From positions 1 through 64,000 of the forward strand of contig NZ_JAGFUX010000004.1 of NCBI RefSeq assembly GCF_017601095.1: DNA of 64,000 nt. Reading direction: 5' to 3'. Below are positions 27,613-36,047 of this stretch, in pieces (position 1 is the first letter of the stretch; each line of letters starts with the position of its first letter). A program made the position numbers and the translations under genes. The notes beneath the pieces are model-generated. The model was not told the DNA's origin, made no database searches, and saw only the letters and a program-made list of their open reading frames with translations. This DNA comes from Streptococcus suis. GTDB taxonomy: Bacteria; Bacillota; Bacilli; Lactobacillales; Streptococcaceae.

Positions 27613-27655
27613 CGGTGTGGGGGTGAAACTAGCCTTTAGTTTATTGGAGAAAACA

Positions 27656-29023
27656 ATGAAATTAACCCTACACGAAGTCGCTCAGGTCTTGGGCGCAAAA
27701 AATGATATTAGTCTTTATCCCGATAGAGCCCTTAACAAGGTGGAGTTTGACAGTCGCTTGATTACAGAAGGGGATCTTTTTGTTCCCCTCAAAGGTGCGC
27801 GTGACGGTCATGACTTTATTCCTGTTGCTTTTGAAAATGGCTGTGCAGTAACCCTTTCGGAAGTCAGCCTTGATGTTCCCCACATCCTAGTAGATGACTG
27901 CTTGGCTGCGCTTCAACAATTAGCGGCCTACTACCTAGAGAAAACAGGGGTAGAAGTCATTGCTGTGACAGGATCAAACGGTAAAACGACCACCAAGGAC
28001 ATGATTCACGATGTTCTGGCGACGACTTACAAGACTTACAAGACACAAGGCAACTACAACAACGAAATTGGTCTGCCTTACACAGTCCTCCATATGCCAG
28101 ATGATACGGAAAAACTGGTCTTGGAAATGGGGCAAGACCACTTGGGTGACATTCATCTCCTATCTGAAATTGCCAAACCAAGTCTGTCTGTTATTACCCT
28201 TTTTGGTGAAGCCCATTTGGAATTTTTCGGCTCACGAGAAGAGATTGCCAAAGGAAAATTACAGATTGCAGATGGAATGGAGCCAGGTAGTAAACTCTTA
28301 ATCCCAGCAGATCCGATTGCGGATAAGCTCTTGCCGAGCCATGTAGAACTCATTCGCTTCGGTGAGCAGGCTGATTTGCAGGTGACTAGTCTGGTCGAGT
28401 CCAAGGAGAGCCTGACCTTCACAGTCAACTTTATGGACGGCGACATTTTCCTCCCAGTAACGGGCAAGTACAATGCCACCAATGCCATGGTAGCAAGCTA
28501 TGTGGGTAAGACCTTGGATGTGCCTGATGAGGCAATTAAGTCAGCCCTAGCTGGTCTGAACTTGACCCGCAACCGCACCGAGTGGAAGAAGGCAGCAAAC
28601 GGAGCAGATATTCTCAGCGATGTCTACAACGCCAATCCAACGGCCATGCGCTTGATTTTGGAAACCTTCTCTAGCATTCCAGCCAATGAAAGCGGCAAGA
28701 AAATCGCCGTTTTGGCAGACATGAAAGAACTGGGTAGTCAGTCCGTCGATCTCCACAATCAGATGATTCTGAGCCTGTCGCCTGATCTGCTAGACACCGT
28801 CATTTTCTACGGTCAGGATATTGAAGGCTTGTCCCAGCTAGCTAGTCAGATGTTCCCGATTGGTAAGGTTTATTTCTTTAGGAAAAATGCGGAGCAGGAT
28901 CAGTTTGAAGACTTGATTAAACAGGTTCAGTCAGTTTTAGGGGCCAATGATCAAATTCTGTTCAAGGGTTCTAACTCAATGCAGCTAGCTAAAGTCCTTG
29001 ATATTTTAGAATGTGAGAAATGA
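27656..29023 (+). CDS. murF: UDP-N-acetylmuramoyl-tripeptide--D-alanyl-D-alanine ligase
   Basis: A 455-aa Mur ligase that adds D-Ala-D-Ala to complete the stem peptide, downstream of ddl both in pathway and on the chromosome. It shows VEFDSRLITEGDLFVPL (UDP-substrate domain), the P-loop TGSNGKTTTKD (about 103-113), NNEIGLPYT, and the C-terminal ligase domain with DVYNANPTAM. ATG 27656 follows TTGGAGAAAACA; an open frame upstream lies inside repeat A and is not counted. Confidence 0.96.
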   Translation: MKLTLHEVAQVLGAKNDISLYPDRALNKVEFDSRLITEGDLFVPLKGARDGHDFIPVAFENGCAVTLSEVSLDVPHILVDDCLAALQQLAAYYLEKTGVEVIAVTGSNGKTTTKDMIHDVLATTYKTYKTQGNYNNEIGLPYTVLHMPDDTEKLVLEMGQDHLGDIHLLSEIAKPSLSVITLFGEAHLEFFGSREEIAKGKLQIADGMEPGSKLLIPADPIADKLLPSHVELIRFGEQADLQVTSLVESKESLTFTVNFMDGDIFLPVTGKYNATNAMVASYVGKTLDVPDEAIKSALAGLNLTRNRTEWKKAANGADILSDVYNANPTAMRLILETFSSIPANESGKKIAVLADMKELGSQSVDLHNQMILSLSPDLLDTVIFYGQDIEGLSQLASQMFPIGKVYFFRKNAEQDQFEDLIKQVQSVLGANDQILFKGSNSMQLAKVLDILECEK

Positions 29024-29046
29024 GAGTGACACCTCTCATTTTTTGT
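29018..29046 (+). terminator. murF terminator
   Basis: AATGAGAG-TGACAC-CTCTCATT followed by T6, overlapping the stop codon. Confidence 0.88.
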
Positions 29047-29107
29047 TATCCTTGTCAATTATTGACTAATTTGATATACTAATTAAATAGTAGCTAGGAG
29101 GGACAAT

Positions 29108-29794
29108 ATGACAGAATTCTTTACCAATCATATTTCACAAGGTCCTGATTTATCGAGTTTTGAGCAAATGGGCTTCATTTTACTTTTGCTATGTTTCCTA
29201 TTTCTAAGTTTGAAATTCTATCAGAAAAGATGGTTTATAAGCTTGTTTTACATTCTTCTAGCCATTCAAGTTGTTAGTCTATATACCTGGCATATCGTAC
29301 AGTCTATTCCTTTGTATGAAAGTCTTCCCTTTTATCATTGTCGTCTGGCTATTTTGGTTCTTTTGTTTGGAAAACCAGGAGCAATCAAGCGTTATTTTGC
29401 TTATTTAGGGCTGTTTGGCTCAGTACTGGCATTTTTACATCCAGTATTTGACCCATACCCTTTTCCTCATCTTACTTTTTTCACCTATGTGGTTGGACAT
29501 TATGCTTTGGCTGTCAATGCCTTGGTATATTTGCTGGGTGAGCAGTCCTTTGAAAAACTTTCTCTGAAACAGATTCTTTCTTGGACATTGCTGATGAATA
29601 GTGTGATTTTTATGGTCAATGTATTTACAGGAGGAAACTATGGTTTTCTAAGTCACTTGCCCCTAGTCAATAGCCAGATAGCTAGTCTGAACTTTATTGT
29701 TGTAAACTTGGGTTTGGTGCTAGCTATTGAAATGACCCAAGAGGCTTTTCTATCTTATTGGAAGAAACATGAAGGTTTTATCTTACAAGAATGA
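29108..29794 (+). CDS. YwaF-like (TIGR02206-type) integral membrane protein
   Basis: A 228-aa protein with about six membrane helices. ESLPFYHCRLAILVL, ending helix 3, and FTGGNYGFLSHLP match the TIGR02206/YwaF family, whose function is unknown. GGAGGGACAATATG gives a good start. It is followed by a strong promoter/terminator region and prfC. No operon partner is apparent. Confidence 0.75.
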   Translation: MTEFFTNHISQGPDLSSFEQMGFILLLLCFLFLSLKFYQKRWFISLFYILLAIQVVSLYTWHIVQSIPLYESLPFYHCRLAILVLLFGKPGAIKRYFAYLGLFGSVLAFLHPVFDPYPFPHLTFFTYVVGHYALAVNALVYLLGEQSFEKLSLKQILSWTLLMNSVIFMVNVFTGGNYGFLSHLPLVNSQIASLNFIVVNLGLVLAIEMTQEAFLSYWKKHEGFILQE

Positions 29795-29806
29795 CCTTCC
29801 AAGTGT

Positions 29807-29867
29807 TTGAAAAATTCCATTATTTCCGATATAATAAGAGAGTTGCAGTAGGTGCTCTCTTTTTTTG
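29807..29867 (+). promoter_or_regulatory. prfC promoter overlapping an intrinsic terminator
   Basis: The -35 TTGAAA (29807-29812) and -10 TATAAT (29830-29835) are 17 bases apart. Immediately downstream, AGAGAG (29837-29842) and CTCTCT (29855-29860) plus T7 form a terminator for the YwaF-like gene. Its left arm lies at the predicted transcription start, so RNA from this promoter should escape it. Confidence 0.75.
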
Positions 29868-29938
29868 TACTCTTTTGATTTGGTAGGCAAAAGAAGAAGT
29901 CAGCTCTGCTATGGACCAAAGAAAAAGGAATAACTATC

Positions 29939-31483
29939 ATGTCACTACAAGAAGAAATTAAGAAACGCCGCACCTTTGCGATTATCTCTCACCCGGACGC
30001 GGGTAAGACCACCATTACCGAGCAGTTGCTCTACTTTGGGGGCGAGATTCGCGAGGCTGGGACGGTCAAGGGGAAAAAGACTGGTAACTTTGCCAAGTCT
30101 GACTGGATGGATATCGAGAAGCAGCGTGGTATCTCTGTTACCTCGTCTGTTATGCAGTTTGACTACGCGGGCAAGCGGGTCAATATCCTAGATACACCAG
30201 GGCACGAGGACTTCTCTGAGGATACCTATCGGACCTTGATGGCGGTGGATGCGGCTGTCATGGTGGTGGACTCTGCCAAGGGTATCGAGGCCCAGACCAA
30301 AAAGCTCTTTGAGGTTGTTAAGCACCGCAACATTCCTGTTTTCACTTTTATCAACAAGTTGGACCGTGACGGTCGTGAGCCACTTGATTTGTTGCAAGAG
30401 TTGGAAGAAGTCTTGGGCATCGCCAGCTATCCAATGAACTGGCCAATCGGTATGGGGAAATCCTTCGAGGGACTCTATGACCTCCATAACAAACGCTTGG
30501 AACTCTACCGTAGTGATGAGCGTTTTGCAAGCTTGGACGAGGGTGACAAGCTCTTTGGTTCTAACCCCTTTTATGCACAAGTTCTGGATGATATTGAACT
30601 TCTGGCGGAAGCTGGGAATGAATTTTCAGAGCAGGCGATTTTGGACGGCGATTTGACACCTGTTTTCTTTGGCTCAGCCCTGACAAACTTTGGTGTGCAG
30701 ACCTTCCTGGACACCTTCTTGGAATTTGCTCCAGAGCCACATGGTCACAAGACAACGACAGGGGATGTCATTGACCCGCTCAATAAAGATTTTTCAGGCT
30801 TTGTCTTCAAAATCCAAGCCAACATGGACCCTCGTCACCGCGACCGCATTGCCTTTGTCCGTGTGGTTTCGGGCGAATTTGAACGCGGTATGGCGGTTAA
30901 CCTGCCTCGTACAGGCAAGGGGGCTAAGTTGTCCAACGTGACCCAGTTCATGGCAGAAAGCCGTGAGAATGTGGAAAATGCAGTTGCGGGGGATATTATC
31001 GGGGTTTACGATACAGGAACCTATCAGGTAGGAGATACCCTGACCGTAGGCAAGAACAAGTTTGAATTCGAGCCGCTACCGACTTTCACACCTGAAATTT
31101 TCATGAAAGTTTCTGCCAAAAACGTCATGAAACAAAAATCCTTCCACAAGGGAATCGAGCAACTGGTCCAAGAAGGTGCTATCCAGCTCTACAAGAACTA
31201 CCAGACAGGCGAGTATATGCTGGGGGCTGTTGGTCAGCTCCAGTTTGAAGTTTTCAAACACCGCATGGAAGGTGAGTACAATGCTGAGGTAGTTATGACC
31301 CCAATGGGCAAAAAGACTGTTCGTTGGATCAAGCCAGAAGACCTGGATGAACGCATGTCTTCAAGCCGCAATATCCTAGCCAAAGACCGCTTTGATCAAC
31401 CAGTCTTCCTCTTTGAAAACGACTTTGCCCTCCGCTGGTTCGCGGACAAGTATCCGGACGTGGAGTTGGAAGAGAAGATGTGA
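29939..31483 (+). CDS. prfC: Peptide chain release factor 3
   Basis: A 514-aa GTPase that recycles RF1/RF2 from the ribosome. The G domain has SHPDAGKTT (about 18-26), DTPGHEDF (about 84-91) and NKLD (about 138-141), and [10 protein letters not shown] in switch I is typical of RF3. C-terminal domains 2 and 3 follow. AAAGGA precedes ATG 29939. It is transcribed from its own promoter at 29807-29835. Confidence 0.97.
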   Translation: MSLQEEIKKRRTFAIISHPDAGKTTITEQLLYFGGEIREAGTVKGKKTGNFAKSDWMDIEKQRGISVTSSVMQFDYAGKRVNILDTPGHEDFSEDTYRTLMAVDAAVMVVDSAKGIEAQTKKLFEVVKHRNIPVFTFINKLDRDGREPLDLLQELEEVLGIASYPMNWPIGMGKSFEGLYDLHNKRLELYRSDERFASLDEGDKLFGSNPFYAQVLDDIELLAEAGNEFSEQAILDGDLTPVFFGSALTNFGVQTFLDTFLEFAPEPHGHKTTTGDVIDPLNKDFSGFVFKIQANMDPRHRDRIAFVRVVSGEFERGMAVNLPRTGKGAKLSNVTQFMAESRENVENAVAGDIIGVYDTGTYQVGDTLTVGKNKFEFEPLPTFTPEIFMKVSAKNVMKQKSFHKGIEQLVQEGAIQLYKNYQTGEYMLGAVGQLQFEVFKHRMEGEYNAEVVMTPMGKKTVRWIKPEDLDERMSSSRNILAKDRFDQPVFLFENDFALRWFADKYPDVELEEKM

Positions 31484-31838
31484 GAGTAGTGCAGAAATCG
31501 GTAGTTTGCTTTGCAAACTCGATTTCGTCGCACTACCTCCGCAAGGGTCTCCCAAGAATCCAAACGAAGTGAAGGATGATTGGCTGAGACCTACTGCGTC
31601 GAGGTTCAGTGAACCTTTTCTAGTTGGAGATGAGAGCCGACGGGAGACGGCTTACCAATGGCTAAGGTTCAGTGGAGTGAAACAGTTCGGGGGAGTGAAA
31701 CAGTCTTCAGTCAATCCAATCAATCCTATAATAAGTCAGGCAAGTCCTGGCTTTTTTTCATTTTGTTATCATTGCAAAAAAAATATTAGTATAATATACT
31801 ATAGTAGTATAAATGGAAATGGATTGGAGGTCTGAACT
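31484..31838. other. Intergenic region with several hairpins and an ABC-gene promoter
   Basis: No gene is supported. It holds a long hairpin with GTAGTGC (31486) against GCACTAC (31536), inner AAATCG/CGATTT and AGTTTGC/GCAAACT; a short palindrome GGTTCAGTGAACC near 31604; a direct repeat GGAGTGAAACAGT twice (about 31672 and 31691); and a terminator GTCAGG/CCTGGC plus T7 (31733-31757). A palindrome TAGTATA-A-TATACTA (31787-31801) overlaps a TATAAT -10 at 31790 and could be an operator for the ABC gene. Confidence 0.7.
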
Positions 31839-33440
31839 TTGTTTTACTACCTTAGAAAATGCAAGTTGGCAATAGTTTCTTATATTGCTGTGTCGGTGGT
31901 CTATGCTCTGATTTTAGCGGCAACGGGTTTTATTTATGCGCGAGTTTCGGAAGCGGCCTTATCTGGTGACCAAAAGGCATTTATGACCAGTTCGGTGATT
32001 GCAGTGGTATTCTTTTTATGTGACGGCTATTTTGACTATCTGCCGCGCTATCTAAAATTTAAGTTGATCAATCAGATTATGGAAGAGACGCGCAATCAAT
32101 TAGTGACTGTCTATGCGCGTGAGGACTTAGGAGAGGCAGCAAAAGACAGTCAGGCAGATAAGGTCCATGTCTTGGTTCATCATCTGAACATCTTAGAAAC
32201 TACCTATCTAACGCCGCTTCTATCCATGGTGACAAGCATATTAGTCTTTAGTTTTTCCTTGATAGGGGCTCTCTACCTTCAAGGAACCATGGCTATGATC
32301 ATGTTGGCGCTCTGCTTTATTCCATTTTTGGCTCCGGTGATTAATAAGGGGATTTTAGCTCGTGTGACAAAGGACAGTCAGGAGGAGAAGAATGCCTATC
32401 TCGCCTTGTTTAGTGAGTTTGTAGAAGCTCTCTCTTTTATCCGCATCAGCACCATCACGCCAGTTTTTCAAGAAAAGCTGGCGGTATCTAGTCAGGAATA
32501 CACTAGGCGTGCTAACCGTTTTGCCCAAAAACAATCCCAGACCTATGCGGTTTCCTACAGTTTGAGCAGCGTAGTCTATTCAGGTTCCTGGATTATTGGA
32601 GGGATATTTGTCTTCCAAGGTCTGCTGAACATTTCGGATTTGATTGCTATGACAACCCTGATGGGAACTGTAGCAGGTCCTATCCAAACCATGTCAGGCT
32701 TGCTGACGGATTATCTTTCTAGTCGGACGGTTGTGGAGGAGTTGACAGGTCTCTTAAATAGGAAGGAAGAAGGTCAAGCTGCCAAGCCAGTTTTGAAGGA
32801 ATCCATTACGAGCCTTGCTCTGGAAGGGATTGATTGTCGCTATCAAGACCATCTGATTGTGGAGAATTTTTCTTATCTTTTTCACGCCAATAAAAAATAT
32901 GCTATCTTGGGCAAGAGCGGGAGTGGGAAGACGACCTTGCTCCGCCTCTTGCTGGGGATTCAGAAACCAGAGGCTGGAAGAGTCCTGGTCAACCAGAGGA
33001 ATCTGGCAGAACTGGATCAGCTTGCCCTCTTTCGGAAAATTTACTACCTACCGCAGAAAACCAATCTATTTACAGCTAGCATCGGGGATAATTTGACCTT
33101 GTTTGCGCCCTTAGATGAGAATAAAGCAATGGGTTGCTTGCGGCAAGTTGGTTTAGAGGACTGGTTCTATCGGCAGGGAGATGGATTTGCTACTCTCTTG
33201 ACCTCTTCTCAGCAATTATCAGGTGGGGAAGAGAGACGGTTTGATTTGGCGCGTGCCCTTTACCGTGATGCAGAAGTCTTTTTATTTGATGAACCTACAA
33301 CAGGTTTAGATTCTCAAAGCGAACAATTGATTGCAGATAGTCTCGAGAAAATAAGGGACAAACTGGTGATTGTTGTGACACACTCCCAGGAGGAAAGTTT
33401 TTTAGCACTCTTTGATGAGCAGGTCCATCTATCAGTTTGA
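31839..33440 (+). CDS. ABC exporter, fused membrane and ATPase domains
   Basis: A 533-aa half-transporter with an N-terminal six-helix exporter domain (about 1-300) and a C-terminal ATPase (about 320-533) carrying Walker A GKSGSGKTT, signature LSGGEERR, Walker B VFLFDEPT and H-loop VTHSQ. TTG 31839 is the start, with GGAGG eight bases upstream. No second half-transporter lies next to it, so it probably homodimerises. The substrate is unknown; peptide/lipid-exporter type. A palindrome over its -10 suggests repression by an unlinked regulator. Confidence 0.82.
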   Translation: MFYYLRKCKLAIVSYIAVSVVYALILAATGFIYARVSEAALSGDQKAFMTSSVIAVVFFLCDGYFDYLPRYLKFKLINQIMEETRNQLVTVYAREDLGEAAKDSQADKVHVLVHHLNILETTYLTPLLSMVTSILVFSFSLIGALYLQGTMAMIMLALCFIPFLAPVINKGILARVTKDSQEEKNAYLALFSEFVEALSFIRISTITPVFQEKLAVSSQEYTRRANRFAQKQSQTYAVSYSLSSVVYSGSWIIGGIFVFQGLLNISDLIAMTTLMGTVAGPIQTMSGLLTDYLSSRTVVEELTGLLNRKEEGQAAKPVLKESITSLALEGIDCRYQDHLIVENFSYLFHANKKYAILGKSGSGKTTLLRLLLGIQKPEAGRVLVNQRNLAELDQLALFRKIYYLPQKTNLFTASIGDNLTLFAPLDENKAMGCLRQVGLEDWFYRQGDGFATLLTSSQQLSGGEERRFDLARALYRDAEVFLFDEPTTGLDSQSEQLIADSLEKIRDKLVIVVTHSQEESFLALFDEQVHLSV

Positions 33441-33442
33441 CA

Positions 33443-33475
33443 GCAGCAAAAACTCTTCTGGGGTTTTTGCTTTTT
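33443..33475 (+). terminator. Terminator of the ABC exporter gene
   Basis: GCAAAAAC / GTTTTTGC stem with T7 tail. Confidence 0.85.
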
Positions 33476-33526
33476 TTATTCCAAATTTTTCGGTAAAATA
33501 AGGAAAAGTAAAAAAGGAGTAAACAC

Positions 33527-33910
33527 ATGGGTTTATTTTCAGGTTTGATGGGTAATGCCTCGCAGATGAATAATGACAAGGTAGAGCAAGAGTTGGCAGA
33601 CATCCTTCTGGATGCGGAACAGGTAGAAATGGCCTTTAGTTTGGTCCGCGACCTAATTGTCTTTACCGAGTATCGCTTGATTCTGGTGGACAAACAAGGA
33701 ATGTCAGGTAAGAAGGTTTCCTACAAGTCTATTCCCTATCGTTCGATTTCACGATTTACGGTTGAAACCTCCGGTCATTTTGATATGGATGCTGAATTGA
33801 AGATTTGGATTTCATCTGCTGCAGAACCAGCAGAAACCCTGCAATTCAAGAGTGACAAGAGTGTTATCGCCATTCAAAAAGCCCTTGCCGCTGCAGTTTT
33901 GGGCAAATAA
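33527..33910 (+). CDS. Bacterial PH-domain protein (bPH_1/DUF1696)
   Basis: A 127-aa soluble protein with one bacterial pleckstrin-homology-like domain: VFTEYRLILVDKQGMSGKKVSYKSIPYRSI is split over strands 2-4, and a terminal helix AIQKALAAAVLGK closes the fold. Family members are small oligomeric proteins of unknown role. AAAAGGAG precedes ATG 33527. It is monocistronic between two terminators. Confidence 0.85.
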   Translation: MGLFSGLMGNASQMNNDKVEQELADILLDAEQVEMAFSLVRDLIVFTEYRLILVDKQGMSGKKVSYKSIPYRSISRFTVETSGHFDMDAELKIWISSAAEPAETLQFKSDKSVIAIQKALAAAVLGK

Positions 33911-33912
33911 GC

Positions 33913-33946
33913 AATAAAAAAATCGCTGATGCGGTTTTTTTATCTT
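33913..33946 (+). terminator. Terminator after the PH-domain gene
   Basis: AAAAAATCGC-TGAT-GCGGTTTTTT, short GC core with A/T arms. Confidence 0.75.
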
Positions 33947-33970
33947 TTCAAGACTAAATACTTGACAAAA

Positions 33971-34014
33971 ACCTTGTTATACTACATATAACAAGGTTTG
34001 ACTTTTCAGTCAAA
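33971..34014. repeat. Double-hairpin intergenic element B, copy 1
   Basis: Stem 1 CCTTGTTAT / ATAACAAGG and stem 2 GGTTTGACT / AGTCAAACC, whose adjacent arms share two to three bases, so the two are in mild competition. It ends in CTCCCTAA. The same layout with compensatory changes recurs at 54561-54608. The rest of the gap to 34188 shows no gene. Confidence 0.65.
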
Positions 34015-34188
34015 CCTCCCTAACGGCAAAAAAATTATTCTATCGCTATCAGGTGTTTGGATGGTGATCAACTCAATTTGTATATAAAAATATAGACAAA
34101 TACTGGATGATAGCCAAGAATTTGTCCTTTTTCTTATGTAAATGTATATGAAAAACAATACTAAAGTAAACTGGTTTGTTGCATAAAA

Positions 34189-34248
34189 TGAAACGCTTTC
34201 AAAATATATTGAAAAAGTATTGACAATGCAAGGTAACTAGCTTACAAT
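34189..34248 (+). promoter_or_regulatory. Promoter of the EIIA/UGL operon with cre/LacI-like operator
   Basis: Consensus promoter: TTGACA (34220-34225), 17 bases, TACAAT (34243-34248). Upstream, TGAAACGCTTTCA (34189-34201) is a perfect TGAAA/TTTCA palindrome around a CG centre, typical of CcpA or another LacI-family regulator. It is one base shorter than a canonical cre, so the regulator is uncertain. Confidence 0.75.
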
Positions 34249-34289
34249 AAAGTAGTAGGTTAACTGGTAAAACTGAAAAGGGGGGAACT

Positions 34290-34667
34290 ATGAAAATTAT
34301 TCTAGTCGCACATGGTCAGTTAGCCAGTGGATTTTTACAGGCCTTAGAGTTGATTACGGGAGACAGCACAGGAGTTCAAGCTATTGATTTCTGTGAAGGT
34401 ACGACTGTGAAACAACTGGAAGAAGCCTTAGAACAAGCGGTTTTGGGACAAGAATCTGTCTTGTTTTTGAGTGACTTGATGGTGGGAATTCCCTTCAAGT
34501 CTGTTGGAGTAGTACAAGAGAAATTTCCAAATGTGTCATCACGTTTGGTGTCAGGTTTGAACTTGTCTATGTTGTTGGAAGCAAACTTTTTGAAACTAGA
34601 TTCTGATCTAGACCAACTGGCGAGTAAACTGGTTAATAGCGGTAAAAATGCTATCCAAAGCTTGTAA
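34290..34667 (+). CDS. PTS mannose/fructose/sorbose-family EIIA component
   Basis: A 125-aa cytosolic phosphocarrier. The phosphorylated histidine is H8 in IILVAHGQLASG, and DLMVGIPF is the usual second motif. It accepts phosphate from HPr and passes it to an EIIB. In related streptococci this EIIA heads a hyaluronan/chondroitin disaccharide operon with ugl, EIIB, EIIC and EIID. None of the last three follows here, so it has no local partner. GGGGGGAAC precedes ATG. Confidence 0.88.
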   Translation: MKIILVAHGQLASGFLQALELITGDSTGVQAIDFCEGTTVKQLEEALEQAVLGQESVLFLSDLMVGIPFKSVGVVQEKFPNVSSRLVSGLNLSMLLEANFLKLDSDLDQLASKLVNSGKNAIQSL

Positions 34668-34670
34668 GTG

Positions 34671-34686
34671 GGTAAAACGTTTTACC
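34671..34686 (+). promoter_or_regulatory. Perfect 16-bp LacI-type operator palindrome
   Basis: GGTAAAACGTTTTACC lies between the EIIA stop and the UGL start. The perfect symmetry around a central CG is typical of LacI/GalR operators. RegR, whose gene lies 1.4 kb downstream, is the obvious candidate reader. Confidence 0.65.
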
Positions 34687-34703
34687 TTATAGGGAGAAAT
34701 ACA

Positions 34704-35894
34704 ATGAGAGAAATATGGATTGACCCGATTTTTCGATCGGAAGAGTACAAGCAATACCCACTTTTGACTATGAGTGATTTAGAGGAAGCCTTGGCCCAGG
34801 CTGTGGATCAAGTGAGGTTGAATTGTGAGCGATTTGATGGTGTTTTTCCATCCTCCTATACCAATGACTATCTGTATAGTCCTCATCAAGAAATGAAATG
34901 GACAAATGGCTTTTGGCCGGGCTTGATTTGGTTGGCTTATGATCTGACCAAGGATGACTATTTTAAAGTCAAGGGGCAGGAGTATAGCAAGTTGATGCGA
35001 GAGTATTTGGCCCAGCCCTCACTAACTCTATCTCACCATATTGGTATGCTTTATCAGCTTTCTTGTGTGGCAGATTACCGTTCAACAGGAAGTCTTGAGG
35101 CTCGTGAAACTGCCTTGTTGGCGGCCCAAGCCTTAGCGGACCGCTACCAAGAAAAGGGGCAATTTATTCAAGCACTTGGTGCAGTGGGGGATGTCGCAGA
35201 GTTTCGTCTGATGATTGAAGGCTTGATGAACCTTCAACTCCTATTTTTTGCTTACAAAGAAACTGGTAATCAGTCTTATCTCGAAATAGCACGCCAGCAT
35301 TTCCACACATCTGTGAAGACCGTGATTCGTAGTGATTCATCGACTTTCCGTTCCTTCTACTTTGACCCTGAAACAGGACGACCCTCACATGGTGTGACTA
35401 GAAGAGGATTCAGCGATGATACGTCTTGGGCACGAGGTCAGGCTTGGGCGATTTATGGAACCAGTTTGACTTATGCAGGCCTCAAGGATTCCTTGTGCAT
35501 CGACCTCTTCAAAGGTGTGACCGACTATTTCTTAAATGAATTACCTGAAGACCATGTTTCTTATTGGGATCTCCTATTTGGAGATGGAGATGATCAGGCC
35601 AAGGATTCGTCAGCAACGGTAATCGCTATTTGTGGTATACATGAGATGTTGAAATACCTCCCTGAAATTGATGAAGATAAGGAAACCTATCGCTATGCCA
35701 TGCACGATATGTTACGTTCCATCTTGACCAACTATCGTAACCACCAACAGGTGGCAGGTGAACCACTCTTGTTACAAGGAGTCTATTCTTGGCAAGAATC
35801 TAAAGGTGTGAATCAAGGAACTATTTTTGGAGATTATTTCTATCTGGAAGCCTTGGTTCGGTTTACAAAAGATTGGCAATCTTTCTGGAAATAA
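34704..35894 (+). CDS. ugl: GH88 unsaturated glucuronyl hydrolase homologue with altered active site
   Basis: A 396-aa protein similar over its full length to streptococcal UGL, which removes the unsaturated uronic acid from hyaluronan/chondroitin lyase products. It keeps WTNGFW (about 66-71), SWARGQAW and GDYFYLEALVRF. From memory of the S. agalactiae enzyme, the catalytic Asp115 lies in a DHHDLGF segment; here it reads SHHIGM (110-115) and the Asp is missing. Asp175 lies in RLIIDCL; here it is RLMIEG with E172. Both catalytic positions are therefore changed, so activity is doubtful. ATG 34704 has GGGAG upstream. It follows EIIA with a perfect operator palindrome between them. Confidence 0.85.
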   Translation: MREIWIDPIFRSEEYKQYPLLTMSDLEEALAQAVDQVRLNCERFDGVFPSSYTNDYLYSPHQEMKWTNGFWPGLIWLAYDLTKDDYFKVKGQEYSKLMREYLAQPSLTLSHHIGMLYQLSCVADYRSTGSLEARETALLAAQALADRYQEKGQFIQALGAVGDVAEFRLMIEGLMNLQLLFFAYKETGNQSYLEIARQHFHTSVKTVIRSDSSTFRSFYFDPETGRPSHGVTRRGFSDDTSWARGQAWAIYGTSLTYAGLKDSLCIDLFKGVTDYFLNELPEDHVSYWDLLFGDGDDQAKDSSATVIAICGIHEMLKYLPEIDEDKETYRYAMHDMLRSILTNYRNHQQVAGEPLLLQGVYSWQESKGVNQGTIFGDYFYLEALVRFTKDWQSFWK

Positions 35895-35900
35895 AATGAA

Positions 35901-35929
35901 GGACACGCTCTTTGGCGTGTTTTTGTCTT
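35901..35929 (+). terminator. Terminator after ugl
   Basis: ACACGC-TCTTTG-GCGTGT followed by TTTTTG. Confidence 0.85.
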
Positions 35930-36047
35930 GTTAACAAGCAAGAAATCATCCATCAAAAACTTATGTCATTCCTTACATAAATAAGTAATTGTAGAGTCAA
36001 ACGCCATCCTGTGATATAATATCCCTAATGAAGGAGGGGAAGAGCGG

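Noticed and set aside
27527..27655. N-terminal extension of murF
   Set aside because: The extra codons lie inside intergenic repeat A; the family start and GGAG point to ATG 27656.
31392..31835. 147-codon plus-strand frame running from the end of prfC through the hairpin region
   Set aside because: It starts inside prfC in another frame and runs through hairpins, a direct repeat and a terminator; it has no ribosome site and no recognisable domain.
33962..33983. TTGACA and TATACT as a promoter before element B copy 1
   Set aside because: Only ten bases separate them; the TATACT is part of stem 1.
34189..34201. Canonical cre site before the EIIA gene
   Set aside because: TGAAACGCTTTCA is one base shorter than the 14-bp cre consensus; recorded only as a LacI-type operator of uncertain reader.
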